This document shows, one piece after another, positions 1-8,416 of a DNA stretch of 64,000 nt (position 1 is the first letter of the stretch; the number at the start of each line of letters is the position of its first letter). The notes beneath the pieces are model-generated. The model made no database searches. It saw only the letters and a list, made by a program, of their open reading frames with translations, and had not been told where the DNA came from. The stretch is taken from contig NZ_CP123967.1 of NCBI RefSeq assembly GCF_029917005.1, positions 1,922,001 through 1,986,000 on the forward strand, in the 5' to 3' direction. The stretch comes from Tessaracoccus lacteus (GTDB taxonomy: Bacteria > Actinomycetota > Actinomycetes > Propionibacteriales > Propionibacteriaceae). Position numbers and translations under genes: made by a program.

Positions 1-127
1 CCTCGCGGAGCCGCGTCGCCTGGTCGCGCCCGGCCTCGTCGAGGCGGATCCCGGCAGCCCTTCCCGCGAGCACCCCGTCCGCGTTCGCGGTGGAGCGTCC
101 GTGGCGGATGAGCACGACCCTGGTCAT
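1..127 (-). CDS. Histidine phosphatase family protein (N-terminal fragment, runs off window)
   Basis: Only the first 42 codons are present; the gene continues beyond the left edge. The translation begins MTRVVLIRHGRSTAN, which carries the RHG motif of the phosphoglycerate-mutase-like histidine phosphatases. The His of RHG would be the phospho-acceptor (family knowledge). In actinobacteria a phosphomutase-like member of this family often lies close to uppP and an aldo/keto reductase, as here. The ATG is preceded by a TAGGCT hexamer at 134-139 and no Shine-Dalgarno, so the mRNA may be leaderless. Substrate cannot be told from the fragment. Confidence 0.8.
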   Translation of the reverse strand, partial: MTRVVLIRHGRSTANADGVLAGRAAGIRLDEAGRDQATRLRE

Positions 128-198
128 GCCGCCAGCCTATGCGCTGGCCGGGAGGGGTAGAGTGACGCTGTTTTGTCTTCTCCCGAGGGGAATCGTCC

Positions 199-1023
199 AT
201 GGACTGGTTGCAGGCCATCGTGCTCGGCCTCGTGCAGGGTCTCACCGAGTTCCTGCCCGTCAGCTCAAGCGCCCACGTCTCGATCGTCGGCCAGCTGTTC
301 TTCGGCGGCGACGACCCGGGCGCGGCCTTCACGGCCGTGACCCAGCTGGGCACCGAGACCGCAGTGCTGGTCTACTTCCGGCGGGACATCGCCCGCATCA
401 TCACGCAGTGGATCGGCAGCCTCCGAGGCACCGTCGACCGGAAGGACCCCGACGCCCGGATGGGCTGGCTGGTGATCATCGGCTCCGTCCCGATCGTGCT
501 GCTCGGTGTGATCTTCGAGAACGCCATCGACGCGACGCTGCGCAACCTGTGGATCACGGTGGCGATGCTGGCCGGCGTGGCGATCATCCTGGCCATCGCC
601 GACCGCTTCGGCGCGAACAACACGCGCACCATGAAGGAGCTCACCTGGCCGCACGGCATCCTGTTCGGCCTGTTCCAGGCGTGCGCCCTGATTCCCGGCG
701 TGTCCCGCTCGGGCGCGACGATCTCCGGTGGCCTCTTCCTCGGCTACTCCCGCGAGGCCGCGGCCCGCTACGCGTTCCTGCTCGCCGTCCCCGCCGTGTT
801 CGGTTCCGGCCTGTACAAGCTGAAGGACATCCCCGGCGACCCGCACGTGTCGTGGGGTCCGACGATCGTCGCGACGCTGATCGCGTTCTTCGTCGGCTAC
901 GCCGTCATCGCCTGGCTGCTGCGCTACATCTCGACGCACAACTTCACGATCTTCGTCGTCTACCGCCTCGCGGTCGCCGCGGTCGTCGCGGGCCTCATCT
1001 GGTCCGGCGTACTCGTCGCCTGA
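199..1023 (+). CDS. uppP: Undecaprenyl-diphosphatase
   Basis: This 274-residue polytopic membrane protein dephosphorylates undecaprenyl diphosphate to recycle the lipid carrier for peptidoglycan synthesis, and gives bacitracin tolerance in many bacteria. The two BacA/UppP signatures are clear: GLTEFLPVSSSAH at residues 14-26 and PGVSRSGAT at about 166-174, with the essential Glu, Ser and Arg of the family. Length is normal. The start is well supported by GAGGGGA about 7 bases before the ATG. It is followed 23 bases later by an aldo/keto reductase on the same strand, as in many actinobacteria. Confidence 0.95.
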   Translation: MDWLQAIVLGLVQGLTEFLPVSSSAHVSIVGQLFFGGDDPGAAFTAVTQLGTETAVLVYFRRDIARIITQWIGSLRGTVDRKDPDARMGWLVIIGSVPIVLLGVIFENAIDATLRNLWITVAMLAGVAIILAIADRFGANNTRTMKELTWPHGILFGLFQACALIPGVSRSGATISGGLFLGYSREAAARYAFLLAVPAVFGSGLYKLKDIPGDPHVSWGPTIVATLIAFFVGYAVIAWLLRYISTHNFTIFVVYRLAVAAVVAGLIWSGVLVA

Positions 1024-1046
1024 GACCCGGGTTATAGGGTCGGGGA

Positions 1047-2009
1047 ATGCTGACACGACCGCTGGGATCATCCGGGCTGCAGGTGTCCGCCCTCGGGCTT
1101 GGCACCATGGCCTGGGGCCGCGACGTCGAGTGGCCCGTGGCCCGCGACATGCTCACCGAGTTCGTGGCCGCCGGCGGCAACCTCGTCGACACTGCGCCCG
1201 CCTACGGGGCCGGTGTCGCGGAGAAGATGATCGGAAAGGCCATCGCCGCCGGCCTGCCGCGCGAGTCGCTCGTCATCGCCTCCAAGGCGGGGTTCGTCGT
1301 GCGCGGCGGTCACCGCGTGATCGACACCTCTCGCGGTGCGCTGCTCGACGACCTGACGGCATCCCTGGCGCGACTACGGACCGACCACGTGGACCTGTGG
1401 CAGGTGCACGCCTGGGGCGACGCCCCGATCGAGGAGACGCTCTCGGCGCTCGACACCGCCGTCGCCCGGGGGATGGCCCGCTACGTCGGCGTGTCGAACT
1501 TCGTCGGCTGGCAGAGCGCCACCGCCGCCGCCTGGCAGGAGGCGGACCGCTCCCGCACGAAGCTCAGCAGCGTGCAGGTCGAGTACTCGCTCCTGGCCCG
1601 CCGGGCGGAGGTCGAGGTCATCGGCTCGGCCCGCCACCACGGGATGGGCGTGCTCGCCTGGTCGTCGCTGGGCCGCGGCGTGCTGACCGGCAAGTACCGG
1701 GGGAACCGCCTCCCGGGAGGCTCCCGCGGCGCGTCCGAACACTTCGGCTGGTTCGTCGAGCCGTACCTGCAGCCCCGCTCCGCCGCCATCGTCGACGCCG
1801 TCGCGCACGCCGCGCAGGGCCTGGGCCTGACACCGTCGCAGGTGGCGATGCTGTGGGTGCGCGACGCGCCGCAGGTCGCCTCAGCCCTCATCGGTCCGCG
1901 CACCGTCGACCAGCTCGCGGAGCTGCTCGAGACCGACGGCAAGGAACTCGTCGCGCCGATCGTCTCGGCGCTCGACGACATCTCCGGCGGCCCCAACGCC
2001 TACCGCTGA
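1047..2009 (+). CDS. Aldo/keto reductase
   Basis: A 320-residue NADPH-dependent oxidoreductase of the AKR superfamily, predicted TIM barrel. The catalytic tetrad is visible: Asp48 and Tyr53 in VDTAPAYGAG, Lys80 in IASKAGF and His121 in LWQVHAWGD. The physiological carbonyl substrate is unknown. It lies just after uppP. A TAGGGT hexamer at 1035-1040 ends 6 bases before the ATG and the GGGG is too close to act as a ribosome site, so this gene could have its own leaderless transcript. Family assignment is firm; the specific reaction is not. Confidence 0.9.
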   Translation: MLTRPLGSSGLQVSALGLGTMAWGRDVEWPVARDMLTEFVAAGGNLVDTAPAYGAGVAEKMIGKAIAAGLPRESLVIASKAGFVVRGGHRVIDTSRGALLDDLTASLARLRTDHVDLWQVHAWGDAPIEETLSALDTAVARGMARYVGVSNFVGWQSATAAAWQEADRSRTKLSSVQVEYSLLARRAEVEVIGSARHHGMGVLAWSSLGRGVLTGKYRGNRLPGGSRGASEHFGWFVEPYLQPRSAAIVDAVAHAAQGLGLTPSQVAMLWVRDAPQVASALIGPRTVDQLAELLETDGKELVAPIVSALDDISGGPNAYR

Positions 2010-2088
2010 CGAGGCCAGCATCCGCTGAGCCACAATTGTCCGTAAAGCAGCGGCGTCAATCGAGCGCACGGAACCGGGGAGAGAACGT

Positions 2089-3546
2089 ATGGCGGATCAG
2101 AGCTTCGACGCGGCAGACATTCGGAAGTTCCTTGACCACCTCCGCGCGAGCGCGATGTCGGTTCGGCCCGGTGATTCGTTCGCCATGGGAGGCCTGGACG
2201 ACCTCTGGCGCCGTCCCGAGCCGCAGCTCCTCCCCGTCCCCGCAACGGTGCGGGGTTTCCGCATCCGTATCGACCTGCAGCGCACGAAGCCGCCGGTGTG
2301 GCGACGGGTCGAGGTCCCCGGCGACATCCTCCTCCCCCGGTTGCACGAGCTGATCCAGGCGACGATGGGATGGACCGACAGCCACCTGCACCGCTTCCGC
2401 ACGAGCAACGACCGAAGCCCTCCCGAGTTCCTCACCCAGTTCGACCTCGACGAGGGTCACGAGGGGATGCTCGAGGACGACGTGCGTCTCGATCAGCTCC
2501 TCTCTGCCGAGGGCGATCGGCTCTGGTACGACTACGACTCCGGCGATGACTGGAACCATGTGCTCCGCGTCGAGAAGGTGCTCGACGGCCCTCCTCCGGC
2601 TCCGACGTGCGTCGGCGGAAAGCTCGCCTGCCCGCCGGAGGACTGCGGCGGCGTCTGGGGCTACGCCGAACTCGCTGACTGGGTGCGCAGCGACTACGAC
2701 GACGCGCTCCGCCCCGAGGTGTTCGACAGCACTGAGGAAGGTCGCGCATGGCTGCCCGCCGGCTGGCATCCCGACGCCTTCGACATGGATGAGACGAACG
2801 AATCGATCACCGCCGTGACCGCCGAGCCGATCCCGGACGTCGAGGAACTCGCGTCGCTGCTCGAGCTGTCTCGCAACCGCGGCGCACGAGGCCTGCGCAC
2901 CGCTCTCGCGCATCCCTCCGCTTCCGGTACCACTGATATCGACGCAGACGATGCCGCCGAGCTCACCGAGCCGTTCCGTGTGCTGCTCGACGTTGTCGGG
3001 GACGGCGCGGCGCTCACCGGCGCCGGCTATCTGAAACCCGTCGTCGTCGAACAGATCGCACATCGCACGGGCATCACCGGATGGTGGATCGGCAAGGCCA
3101 ACCGCGAGGACCTCACCTGGCCCGTCTGGGAGCTTCGCGCCACGGCACGGGCACTGGGACTCGTCTCGGTGCGAAAAGGCCGCATCGCTCCGACCCGGGC
3201 GATAGCGGCACGCCGGGATGATCCGCAGGCGATCCTGCGCCACATCACCGGCCGACTCCCACTCGGAACAACTCCCGCCGAGCGACATGCCGGATGGATA
3301 GCTCTCGCCGTCGTCGCGAATGAGACACCCGCTGAGCTGTGGGAGGAGAGCATCAGCGAACTCCTGTTCGGCCTCGGCTGGCGCGACCGTCAGGGTCCCT
3401 ACCGCGCGCCCTCATCCGACAGCCCAACGCTCGACGCGCTCCGCCTCCTTGCCGGCGCGACGCGCGCGAACTGGAGACCCACGGGGGTGAACACGGCTGT
3501 CGCAGCGATCGCCCGGACCGTCATCCGGGCTAGAGCTGACGTCTAG
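2089..3546 (+). CDS. Plasmid pRiA4b ORF-3-like family protein
   Basis: A 485-residue protein. Residues about 56-235 match the pRiA4b ORF-3-like domain: an RIRIDLQRTKPPVWRRVEV strand, a WTDSHLHRF helix, the WYDYDSGDDW motif and the typical cysteine patch CPPEDCGG near residue 181. The domain is common in bacteria and on mobile DNA, but its biochemical role is not established. The C-terminal half (about 240-485) is helical and I do not recognise it. The ATG has a good ribosome site (GGGGAGAG). The stop codon overlaps that of the convergent ABC ATPase gene inside the palindrome GTCTAGAC. Confidence 0.75.
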   Translation: MADQSFDAADIRKFLDHLRASAMSVRPGDSFAMGGLDDLWRRPEPQLLPVPATVRGFRIRIDLQRTKPPVWRRVEVPGDILLPRLHELIQATMGWTDSHLHRFRTSNDRSPPEFLTQFDLDEGHEGMLEDDVRLDQLLSAEGDRLWYDYDSGDDWNHVLRVEKVLDGPPPAPTCVGGKLACPPEDCGGVWGYAELADWVRSDYDDALRPEVFDSTEEGRAWLPAGWHPDAFDMDETNESITAVTAEPIPDVEELASLLELSRNRGARGLRTALAHPSASGTTDIDADDAAELTEPFRVLLDVVGDGAALTGAGYLKPVVVEQIAHRTGITGWWIGKANREDLTWPVWELRATARALGLVSVRKGRIAPTRAIAARRDDPQAILRHITGRLPLGTTPAERHAGWIALAVVANETPAELWEESISELLFGLGWRDRQGPYRAPSSDSPTLDALRLLAGATRANWRPTGVNTAVAAIARTVIRARADV

Positions 3547-4523
3547 ACGACGTCACGCACCTTCGGGAAGTGGCAGGCCACGATGTGGCCGGGTTCGATC
3601 TCGACGGGCAGCGGCACCTCGACGGCGCACCTCTCGCTCGCCATGGGGCACCGCGTGCGGAACACGCAGCCCGACGGCGGATTCTGGGGGCTGGGCAGGT
3701 CACCCTGGAGCAGGATCCGCTCCCGGTCGCGGCGCGGCTCCGGCACCGGAACCGCGGACAGCAGCGCCTGTGTGTAGGGGTGCATGGGCCGCTCGTACAG
3801 CGCGTCGCGGTCGGCGATCTCCATCGTCTTACCGAGGTACATCACCATGACCCGGTCGGAGATGTGGCGCACCACGGACAGGTCGTGCGCGATGAAGACG
3901 TAGGCCAGGTCGCGCTCCTCCTGCAGGTCTTCGAGCAGGTTGATGACCTGCGCCTGGATGGACACGTCGAGCGCGGAGACCGGCTCGTCGCAGACGATGA
4001 GCTTGGGCTTCAGGGCGATGGCCCGCGCGACGCCGATGCGCTGGCGCTGGCCGCCGGAGAACTCGTGCGGGTAGCGGTTGTAGTGCTCGGGGTTGAGGCC
4101 GACGCGCTCCATCAGTTCCTGCACGGTGCGGCGGACGCCTCCCTCGGGTCTGATGCCCTGGATCAGGAACGGTGCGGCGATGATGGCGCCGATCGGGTGG
4201 CGGGGGTTCAGCGAGCCGAACGGGTCCTGGAAGACCATCTGCATCTCGCGGCGCAGGTGGCGCAACTCCTCGCCCTTGACGCCGGTGACGTCCCTGCCCT
4301 GGAACTCGATCCGCCCGCCGGTGGGCTCCAGGAGACGCAAGATCGTGCGGCCGGCGGTCGACTTGCCGCAGCCGGACTCCCCCACGACGCCGAGCGTCTC
4401 GCCGGAGTCGAGGGTGAAGCTCAGTCCGTCGACGGCCTTGACCGGATCACCCTCCCTGCGGATCAGCTTCTGCTGATAGGTCGGGAAGTGCTTCTTCAGG
4501 TCGTGCACTGCAAGCAGGCTCAT
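3543..4523 (-). CDS. Oligopeptide/dipeptide ABC transporter ATP-binding protein (OppF/DppF type)
   Basis: A 326-residue ATPase that, paired with the upstream OppD-type subunit, would power peptide import. Walker A is GESGCGKST (residues 48-56), the ABC signature SGGQRQRIGVARA is near 155, and the Walker B region reads LIVCDEPVSALDV. The C-terminus has the OppF-type cysteine-rich tail CVFRTRCPMASERC, which in some relatives binds an Fe-S cluster. It is the last gene of the five-gene operon, 8 bases after the D subunit. There is no room for a terminator before the convergent gene. Peptide versus nickel or another substrate cannot be settled from sequence. Confidence 0.9.
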   Translation of the reverse strand: MSLLAVHDLKKHFPTYQQKLIRREGDPVKAVDGLSFTLDSGETLGVVGESGCGKSTAGRTILRLLEPTGGRIEFQGRDVTGVKGEELRHLRREMQMVFQDPFGSLNPRHPIGAIIAAPFLIQGIRPEGGVRRTVQELMERVGLNPEHYNRYPHEFSGGQRQRIGVARAIALKPKLIVCDEPVSALDVSIQAQVINLLEDLQEERDLAYVFIAHDLSVVRHISDRVMVMYLGKTMEIADRDALYERPMHPYTQALLSAVPVPEPRRDRERILLQGDLPSPQNPPSGCVFRTRCPMASERCAVEVPLPVEIEPGHIVACHFPKVRDVV

Positions 4524-4531
4524 GGTGTCTC

Positions 4532-5554
4532 CTACAGCCTCGGGGCGATCTGCTCGGCGAAGAGCTCGGCGCGCAGGGGCACCGGGATGTGGCAGCGCGA
4601 GTCGTGCTTCGGGTATGACTCGGCCAGCTCGGGCACGGCCACGTCGCAGGGTCGCGAGCCGAACTCGGTGAATGCACAGCGCGGGTTGAAGGCGCAGCCC
4701 GGCGGCACGTTGATCAGCGACGGCGGGTTGCCGACGACCGGCAGCAGCCGCTCCGACTTTGCCCGGTCGAGCCTCGGCATGGAGGTCAGCAGCCCCCAGG
4801 TGTAGGGGTGGTCGGGCTGGTGGAAAAGGTCGTCGACCTCGGCGTACTCCACGGCCTTCCCGCCGTACATGACCATGACGTCGTCGGCGATCTCGGCGAC
4901 GACTCCGAGATCGTGCGTGATCATGATGATGGCCGAGCCGAACTCCCGCTGGAGGTCGCGCATCAGGTCGAGGATCTGGGCCTGGACGGTGACGTCGAGC
5001 GCGGTGGTCGGCTCGTCGGCGATCAGCAGCTCGGGGTTGTTGATCAGCGCCATGGCGATCATCGCCCGCTGCCTCATGCCGCCGGAGAACTCGTGCGGGT
5101 ACTGGTCGAAGCGGCGCGACGGGTTCGGGATGCCGACGCGGCCGAGCATGTCGACGACGGTGGCGCGGGCGGCCTGCCGCGACACCTTCTCGTGGACGCG
5201 GATGGCCTCGGTGAGCTGCTTTCCGACCGTGTAGTACGGGTGCATCGCCGAGAGCGGATCCTGGAAGATCATCGCGAGCTTGCGGCCGCGGAGTCGGCGG
5301 AGTTCCTCGTCGCCGATGGCCAGCAGGTCGGTGCCGTCGAGCATCACGGAGCCGCTGACCTTGGCGCGGGTGCCGCGGTGCAGACCCATGATCGCGAGCG
5401 AGGTGACGGACTTGCCGGACCCGGACTCGCCGACGATGCCCAGCGTCTCGCCCTTGCGCAGCGTGAAGCTGAGACCGTCGACGGCGCGGACGACGCCGTC
5501 ATCGGTCGGGAAGTGGACGGCCAGATCGTTGGCCTGCAGGAACGGTTCGCTCAT
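4532..5554 (-). CDS. Oligopeptide/dipeptide ABC transporter ATP-binding protein (OppD/DppD type)
   Basis: A 340-residue ABC ATPase with Walker A GESGSGKS (residues 42-49), signature SGGMRQRAMIAMA and Walker B ELLIADEPTTALDV. The C-terminal oligopeptide-transporter tail contains CAFNPRCAF. It should form a heterodimer with the OppF-type subunit downstream. Its ATG overlaps the stop of the upstream permease by one base (TGATG), which suggests coupled translation. Nothing is missing compared with the family. Confidence 0.9.
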   Translation of the reverse strand: MSEPFLQANDLAVHFPTDDGVVRAVDGLSFTLRKGETLGIVGESGSGKSVTSLAIMGLHRGTRAKVSGSVMLDGTDLLAIGDEELRRLRGRKLAMIFQDPLSAMHPYYTVGKQLTEAIRVHEKVSRQAARATVVDMLGRVGIPNPSRRFDQYPHEFSGGMRQRAMIAMALINNPELLIADEPTTALDVTVQAQILDLMRDLQREFGSAIIMITHDLGVVAEIADDVMVMYGGKAVEYAEVDDLFHQPDHPYTWGLLTSMPRLDRAKSERLLPVVGNPPSLINVPPGCAFNPRCAFTEFGSRPCDVAVPELAESYPKHDSRCHIPVPLRAELFAEQIAPRL

Positions 5555-6567
5555 CAGGCAACCTTCACTCTCGGGTCGATGAAGCCGTACAGGACGTCGA
5601 CGATCATGTTGGCGATGACGACGAAGGCGGAGACGATCATCACCATCGCGACGATGGTCGGCAGGTCCATGTTGGTGACGGAGCGGACGGCCAGGAAGCC
5701 GAGGCCGTGCATCGAGAACACCGACTCGGTGATGATGGCGCCGCCGAGCAGTCCGCCGAGGTCGAGGCCGGCCGCTGTGACCAGCGGCGTCGTCGTGGCC
5801 CTCAGCCCGTGGCGGAACACGACGCGGGATCTCCGCACGCCCTTCGCCTTGGCCGTGCGGATGTAGTCCTCGCTGAGGGTCTCGATCATGTAGGCCCTCG
5901 TCAGGCGCACGTAGCTGGCGGCGTAGAAGAAGGCGAGCGTGATCCAGGGCAGGACCAGGTTCTGGGCCCAGGCGATCGGACTCTCGTGGAATGGCACGTA
6001 GTCAGGGATGGGGACCCAGCCCCACTTGATGGCCGGGAAGGTCAGCAGGATGAGGCCGACGAAGAAGGTGGGCAGCGAGAAGCCCGTGAGCGCCGCGCCG
6101 ACGATGGCGCGGTCGGGCCATCGGCCCTTGGTGAGCGCCGCGATGATGCCGCCGCCGACGCCGACGAGGATCCACAGGATGAAGGCGCCCACTGCGATGG
6201 AGACGGACACGGGCCAGGCCTCGCCGACCATCTCGTTGATGGTGCGGTGCTGGCTCGGCGAGTAGCCGAGGCAGGGGGCGGCGCAGTGCACGACCTGCTC
6301 GGGGTTGGCCTCGCGGAGGGCCTCGTTGTCGGGGAAGTCGCGGCCCACGACGAGGCCGGCGACGAACTTGCCGTACTGGACGGCGACCGGCTGGTCGTAG
6401 CCGAGGGCGACGCGGTTGCCCTCGAGGATGGTGGGCGTGCAGTTCTTGCCGCAGGTGTATCTGGCCGGGTCGATCGGCGATGCGTAGAACAGCATGAAGG
6501 TGGTTGCCGTGATGAGAAACAGCATCACGACGACGGAGATCATCCGCCTGAGAATGTAGTAGAACAC
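5554..6567 (-). CDS. Peptide ABC transporter permease (OppB/DppB type)
   Basis: A 337-residue inner-membrane permease starting with a hydrophobic helix (residues about 10-30). It carries the conserved cytoplasmic EAA-type loop TLSEDYIRTAKAKGV that docks with the ATPases. A large extracytoplasmic loop with four cysteines (about residues 35-105) is longer than in enteric DppB but common in actinobacterial relatives. It starts with GTG preceded by AAGGAG. A strong hairpin lies between it and the binding-protein gene upstream. Confidence 0.9.
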   Translation of the reverse strand: MFYYILRRMISVVVMLFLITATTFMLFYASPIDPARYTCGKNCTPTILEGNRVALGYDQPVAVQYGKFVAGLVVGRDFPDNEALREANPEQVVHCAAPCLGYSPSQHRTINEMVGEAWPVSVSIAVGAFILWILVGVGGGIIAALTKGRWPDRAIVGAALTGFSLPTFFVGLILLTFPAIKWGWVPIPDYVPFHESPIAWAQNLVLPWITLAFFYAASYVRLTRAYMIETLSEDYIRTAKAKGVRRSRVVFRHGLRATTTPLVTAAGLDLGGLLGGAIITESVFSMHGLGFLAVRSVTNMDLPTIVAMVMIVSAFVVIANMIVDVLYGFIDPRVKVA

Positions 6568-6584
6568 GCCCGCTCCTTGGCAGA

Positions 6585-6612
6585 TGGGGGCGCGCCCGAA
6601 GGCGCACCCCCA
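6585..6612 (-). terminator. Intercistronic hairpin between binding protein and permease genes
   Basis: A 12-bp inverted repeat with one mismatch and a CGAA/TTCG tetraloop (arms 6585-6596 and 6601-6612) lies in the 63-base gap after the binding-protein stop. There is no run of U after it on the minus strand. It may act as a partial terminator or 3'-end stabiliser that keeps the binding-protein message more abundant than the downstream permease and ATPase messages, as is known in other ABC operons. That role is inferred. Confidence 0.6.
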
Positions 6613-6630
6613 CCCGGTTTGTCTGTCAGA

Positions 6631-8364
6631 TCAGCTCTTGACCGAGACGGTCGCGATGTCGTAGTAGCCGGTGAAGGTGCCGTTGACGTAGGCACCCTGC
6701 ACGTTGCTGCCACGCACGAAGACGAACTGGTCGACGATCATCGGGATCACTGCGTAGTACTTCGTGACGGCGTCGGTGTCGAGCGCGGCCCAGGCAGCCT
6801 CACGCTCCGTGGCGTCGGCGATGGCGTAGGCCTTGTCGATGCCGGCGTTGAACTCGTCGTTGTCGAAGTAGCCGTAGTCCTGGCCGGGGCCACCCTCGCT
6901 GATCTGCGAGCGGCTGTCGAGGAGCTGCGGGATGACGGTGGATGCCGACGGGTAGTCCGCGCCCCAGCCGGCCCAGTAGACGTCGTACTTGTCGGCCGAG
7001 TCCGGGGACTGCAGCGTGCCGTAGTACTGCTCGGCGGGAATCCCGATCAGGTTCGTCTCGAAGCCGGCGGCGTCCCAGCCCTCCTTGAGGCCCGCGAAGA
7101 TCTTGTCCATCGTGTCGTTCTTGCGGTACGCCACGTTGATCGACACCGGCAGGGTGTAGCCGGCGTCCTCGAGGAGCTTCTTCGCGGCGGCCGGATCGCC
7201 GGACTCACCGGCGAGCAGCGGGGTGTCCGGGAAGGCCGGGAGAGCGGGGTTGATCAGCGAGTTGGTCGGGCTGGCGACCTCCTCACCGCCACTCGCCGTG
7301 ACGTAGGCCGAGCGGTCGGCGGAGAGCGCGAGGGCCTCGCGGGCCACCTCGTCGCTCATGACCTTCGACTTGAAGTTCGGCACGAGGTAGCGCGTGTAGG
7401 GCGAGGCGACGATGTCGGTGCGGTCCGAGGCCGACGTGGTGTTCGCGAGCGCGGTGACGGGGGCCGCGTCGAACGAGATGGCGTTCTTGTCGTCGCCCTG
7501 GTCGGCGATCAGGCGCTCGTAGACGACCTCCTGGGTCAGAGACTCGTCCCAGACGATCTGGTCGGGGTAGGCCTTGCGGACCTCATCGGTGGAGGCGTCC
7601 CAGTACTCGTTGCGCACGAAGGTGCCGCCGCTGTTCGGCGACCAGGTGCCCTCGAGCTTGTAGGGGCCGTTGGAGAAGATCTGGTAGTTCGACTTGTCGC
7701 CCTGGTCCTTGTCCTCTCGGAAGGCGCCGAAGGCCGTCATCGTGATGGTGCTGTTGAAGTCCATGACGGGCTGGTTCAGCTTGAACGTGATGACGTTGCC
7801 GTCGCAGCTGACGGCCTTGTCGTAGAGGTCCTGGCCCTCACCGCTGTAGGGGCCGGCGTACTGCGACGAGCCGTCGTCGTTCTTGGGGATGTCCAGGAAC
7901 TGGATGGCGTAGTTGGGGCCGCCCGTGATGACGTCGACGGCATAGGTGCGGGAGATGCCGTACTTGTAGTCCTCGCAGGTGACGTCCTTGCCGTCCTCCC
8001 ACTTGATGCCGTCCTTGAGCGTGAACGTCCAGGTCTTGCCGTCGTCACTCACGGTGCCGGTGTCGGTCGCGGCGTCGGCGACCAGCGTGGCCTGCTCCGT
8101 GTTGGAGTCGACGGCGGACCAGGTGGTCAGCGTGCGTGCGAAGGCGCGGTTGCCGAACTCGATGGCGGTGCCCACGTAGGTGCGCTGAGGGTCCCAGTGT
8201 TCGGTGGCGGTGCCGATGAGCAGGTTCAGGGTGCCGCCCGCTGTGGGTTCCGCCTCGGCTGCCGCCGCACCGGAGGGGCTTTCCGAAGACGTGGTGGACC
8301 CGCAGGCCGAGACCAGGCCTACGGCCATCAGTGCCGCGACCGCGGCGATCTTGCTACGCCTCAT
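6631..8364 (-). CDS. ABC transporter substrate-binding lipoprotein, family 5 (peptide/nickel type)
   Basis: A 577-residue extracytoplasmic binding protein. The N-terminus is a lipoprotein signal: basic MRRSK, a hydrophobic stretch, then the lipobox LVSAC with the lipidated Cys at residue 21, followed by a Ser/Gly/Ala-rich linker. The mature part has the SBP_bac_5 pattern (TATEHWDPQRTYVGTAIEFG near the start, WTFTLKDGIKWEDGKDVT near 110). It captures the ligand, probably an oligopeptide, and delivers it to the flanking permeases. It has a GGAGAG ribosome site. The gene sits between the two permease genes rather than first or last in the operon. Confidence 0.92.
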   Translation of the reverse strand: MRRSKIAAVAALMAVGLVSACGSTTSSESPSGAAAAEAEPTAGGTLNLLIGTATEHWDPQRTYVGTAIEFGNRAFARTLTTWSAVDSNTEQATLVADAATDTGTVSDDGKTWTFTLKDGIKWEDGKDVTCEDYKYGISRTYAVDVITGGPNYAIQFLDIPKNDDGSSQYAGPYSGEGQDLYDKAVSCDGNVITFKLNQPVMDFNSTITMTAFGAFREDKDQGDKSNYQIFSNGPYKLEGTWSPNSGGTFVRNEYWDASTDEVRKAYPDQIVWDESLTQEVVYERLIADQGDDKNAISFDAAPVTALANTTSASDRTDIVASPYTRYLVPNFKSKVMSDEVAREALALSADRSAYVTASGGEEVASPTNSLINPALPAFPDTPLLAGESGDPAAAKKLLEDAGYTLPVSINVAYRKNDTMDKIFAGLKEGWDAAGFETNLIGIPAEQYYGTLQSPDSADKYDVYWAGWGADYPSASTVIPQLLDSRSQISEGGPGQDYGYFDNDEFNAGIDKAYAIADATEREAAWAALDTDAVTKYYAVIPMIVDQFVFVRGSNVQGAYVNGTFTGYYDIATVSVKS

Positions 8365-8416
8365 GGGCGCTCTCCTTCACTAGTGGTTGGGGATGGGAAG
8401 TAACAGGTGGGCGGCG

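Noticed and set aside
5707-8403. Plus-strand frame of about 900 codons opposite the peptide ABC operon
   Set aside because: Antisense shadow of the permease and binding-protein genes; low-complexity composition and no ribosome site.
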